Assembly: GCA_002686115.1 (NCBI GenBank) | Contig: NZAF01000151.1 | Span: 1-7,644, forward strand | Direction: 5' to 3' | Origin: Halobacteriovorax sp. | GTDB taxonomy: Bacteria > Bdellovibrionota > Bacteriovoracia > Bacteriovoracales > Bacteriovoracaceae | Length of the DNA: 7,644 bases | Shown: positions 6,603 through 7,644 of the stretch, piece after piece | How the letters are laid out: each line of letters opens with the position of its first letter | Position numbering within the stretch: position 1 is the stretch's first letter | Program-made: the position numbers and the translations under genes | Notes under the pieces: model-generated | The model's database searches: none | What the model saw: the letters and a program-made list of their open reading frames with translations, nothing else | Told to the model about the DNA's origin: nothing

Positions 6603-7484
6603 TTGCTTGGTATTTCTCTTTTAGTTATGGCATGTGCCATTTGGGGCTTTGCATTTGCAGGCTCGAGATGGACGTTTATGGACTACTCTCCAATCTGGTC
6701 CCACTGTCTGCGCTATATTTTTGCGGCCCTCATTGCCATCCCAGTCGTTCAGTTTAGAAGAGGTTTTACCCACCTAAAAGAAGGACTAATTTGTGCGGTT
6801 TTCCTTATGACTGCACTACAAATGCAAACAATAGGAGTTGCTGAAACAACTCTTGCAAAGTCAGGCTTTTTAACTGTTTTCTATGCTGTCTTTACACCAA
6901 TTCTCTCTGTCCTATTTCTTAAGCAAAAATTGAGGAAATCTTTTTGGTTACTTTTAATATTTGCAATGTTTGGAATGGCACTTATGTGTGATTTAAAATT
7001 AAGTGGTTTTAATCGTGGTGATGTATGGATTTTAGTCTCTGCTCTTTTCTTTGCTATTCATATTCTTATTGTCGATCATTATGCTGAAAATATTGATCCT
7101 CTAAACTTTAACTTCATCCAATGTATCTTTATGGGACTTATTGCTATTCCTCTAGGATTATTACTTGATGGAGTCCCTAATCTTTCACCTCTCATTAATA
7201 AAGAAGCCCTGATTTTTCCATCTAGTCTATACGGATTCTTATTACTATCTATCTTCTCTTCTTTGATAGCATTTAGTTTCCAAATGGCTGCTCAAAAAAG
7301 AACTCCGGCTCATGTTGTTGGTCTGATTTTTTTAAGTGAATCATTATTTGCATCTCTTTCAGGCTGGATATTTTTTAATGAGAATTTAACCTTCACGCAA
7401 ATTATTGGTGCCGTTATTATTTTAATATCTGTTGCACTAATTCCTAAATTTGCAAGTCTTAGAAAGGGCGATTTAAAAGATTAA
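6603..7484 (+). CDS. DMT-superfamily (EamA family) membrane transporter
   Basis: This 293-residue inner-membrane protein has the duplicated EamA layout, with about ten hydrophobic helices. The first repeat spans about 2-130 and opens with LLVMACAIWGFAFAGSRWTF, the family's usual 'a..WG.nf...k' start; GVAETTLAKSGFLTVFYAVFTPILSVLF (78-105) is the typical helix 3-4 region. The second repeat (about 138-281) includes DVWILVSALFFAIHILIVDHY and TPAHVVGLIFLSESLFASLSGWIFFNENLTFTQIIGAVIILISVAL, close to the family's 'a...a.l..lePv.aal.g.l.lgE.lt..q..Ga.lI..g' end. DMT proteins move varied metabolites (amino acids, purines, drugs), often as exporters; the substrate here is unknown. It starts at TTG, supported by a well-spaced AGGAG. 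It diverges from the hybrid kinase and may share control with it. Its last 26 bp overlap the converging gene at the right edge. Confidence 0.9.
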   Translation: MLGISLLVMACAIWGFAFAGSRWTFMDYSPIWSHCLRYIFAALIAIPVVQFRRGFTHLKEGLICAVFLMTALQMQTIGVAETTLAKSGFLTVFYAVFTPILSVLFLKQKLRKSFWLLLIFAMFGMALMCDLKLSGFNRGDVWILVSALFFAIHILIVDHYAENIDPLNFNFIQCIFMGLIAIPLGLLLDGVPNLSPLINKEALIFPSSLYGFLLLSIFSSLIAFSFQMAAQKRTPAHVVGLIFLSESLFASLSGWIFFNENLTFTQIIGAVIILISVALIPKFASLRKGDLKD

Positions 7485-7644
7485 ACTCTTGATTAAAGTC
7501 TTTAAGGCGATTGCTTGAGTTTAAAAAGTTCTGTATGAATTGGTCATCTCCAGTGCTCATAAGTCTCATCATCTTCTTTGCTTCATTTAACTCATAAACG
7601 GCAAGAAGCTTATTTACCTCTTCTTCATTAAATTCCTTTTGTAA
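7459..7644 (-). CDS. C-terminal fragment of an unrecognised protein, running off the right edge
   Basis: Reading the minus strand inward from the right edge, one frame stays open for 61 codons to TAA at 7461-7459, while the other two minus frames are closed by stops within about 30 bases of the edge. The visible peptide (LQKEFNEEEVNKLLAVYEL at the left, ending in NLLNRPF) is rich in Glu, Lys, Asn and Leu, looks helical and soluble, and has no cysteine or membrane segment. I do not recognise a family. The start must lie beyond the window: the internal ATG pair at 7572-7567 would leave only a 37-residue product, and open frame continues upstream of it. The gene converges on the DMT permease and overlaps its last 26 bp, including its stop codon. 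The overlap matches the pattern of other convergent pairs here, which adds some support that it is a real gene. Confidence 0.6.
   Translation of the reverse strand, partial: LQKEFNEEEVNKLLAVYELNEAKKMMRLMSTGDDQFIQNFLNSSNRLKDFNQEFNLLNRPF
7481..7524. repeat. Nested inverted repeats at the permease/unknown gene junction
   Basis: TTAAACTC (7481-7488) and GAGTTTAA (7517-7524) form a perfect 8-bp inverted repeat 28 nt apart. Inside the loop, TTAAAG-T-CTTTAA (7493-7505) is a second, odd-centred inverted repeat. On the minus strand the outer arm is followed by TCTTTT, so this might help terminate the unknown gene; on the plus strand no T-run follows. In this AT-rich DNA, chance is a fair alternative. 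Confidence 0.35.

Noticed and set aside
1..7644. A hidden multi-gene system (defence island, biosynthetic cluster or mobile element)
   Set aside because: Every complete gene belongs to an ordinary family, and no transposase, integrase, toxin-antitoxin pair, long repeats or tRNA/attachment site is visible. The only unidentified gene is a 61-residue fragment at the edge.

Overview
The window is AT-rich bacterial chromosomal DNA packed almost end to end with genes. Seven complete or nearly complete protein genes and one gene fragment leave only two gaps: 23 bp (2102-2124) and 74 bp (6529-6602). I see no rRNA, tRNA, CRISPR array, insertion sequence or phage gene. The gene set (menaquinone synthesis, a large soluble multi-sensor hybrid kinase, a LysR regulator, a DMT exporter) suggests a free-living Gram-negative bacterium. 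The low GC and protein style remind me of the Bacteriovorax/Halobacteriovorax branch of Bdellovibrionota, but that is an impression and not proven by any marker in the window.

Layout from left to right: (1) the 3' part of a LysR-type regulator, + strand, cut by the window edge. (2) A minus-strand pair read right to left: a YbaK/ProRS-associated-domain aminoacyl-tRNA deacylase-like gene, joined by an ATGA stop/start overlap to an ABC transporter ATPase with a TOBE-like tail. (3) Diverging from that pair, a plus-strand pair: an RluA-family pseudouridine synthase followed, with a 17-bp overlap, by menB, the naphthoate synthase of menaquinone synthesis. (4) A 961-residue minus-strand hybrid histidine kinase (GAF-PAS-GAF-PAS-HisKA-HATPase-REC) whose stop codon overlaps that of menB. 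(5) Diverging from the kinase, a DMT/EamA permease that starts at TTG. (6) On the minus strand, the C-terminal 61 residues of an unrecognised protein that overlaps the end of the permease and runs off the right edge.

The genes do not form one evident pathway. The two pairs look like small operons; the kinase and permease look like single units sharing a divergent promoter region. The most notable sequence-level points are a perfect 10-bp palindrome that could serve as a shared -10 element for two divergent, nearly leaderless genes; a hairpin-plus-T-run terminator for menB lying inside the kinase's last codons; overlap of all three tail-to-tail gene pairs; and an ABC ATPase whose Q-loop glutamine appears replaced by serine. 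I found no convincing new multi-gene system such as a defence island or biosynthetic cluster.
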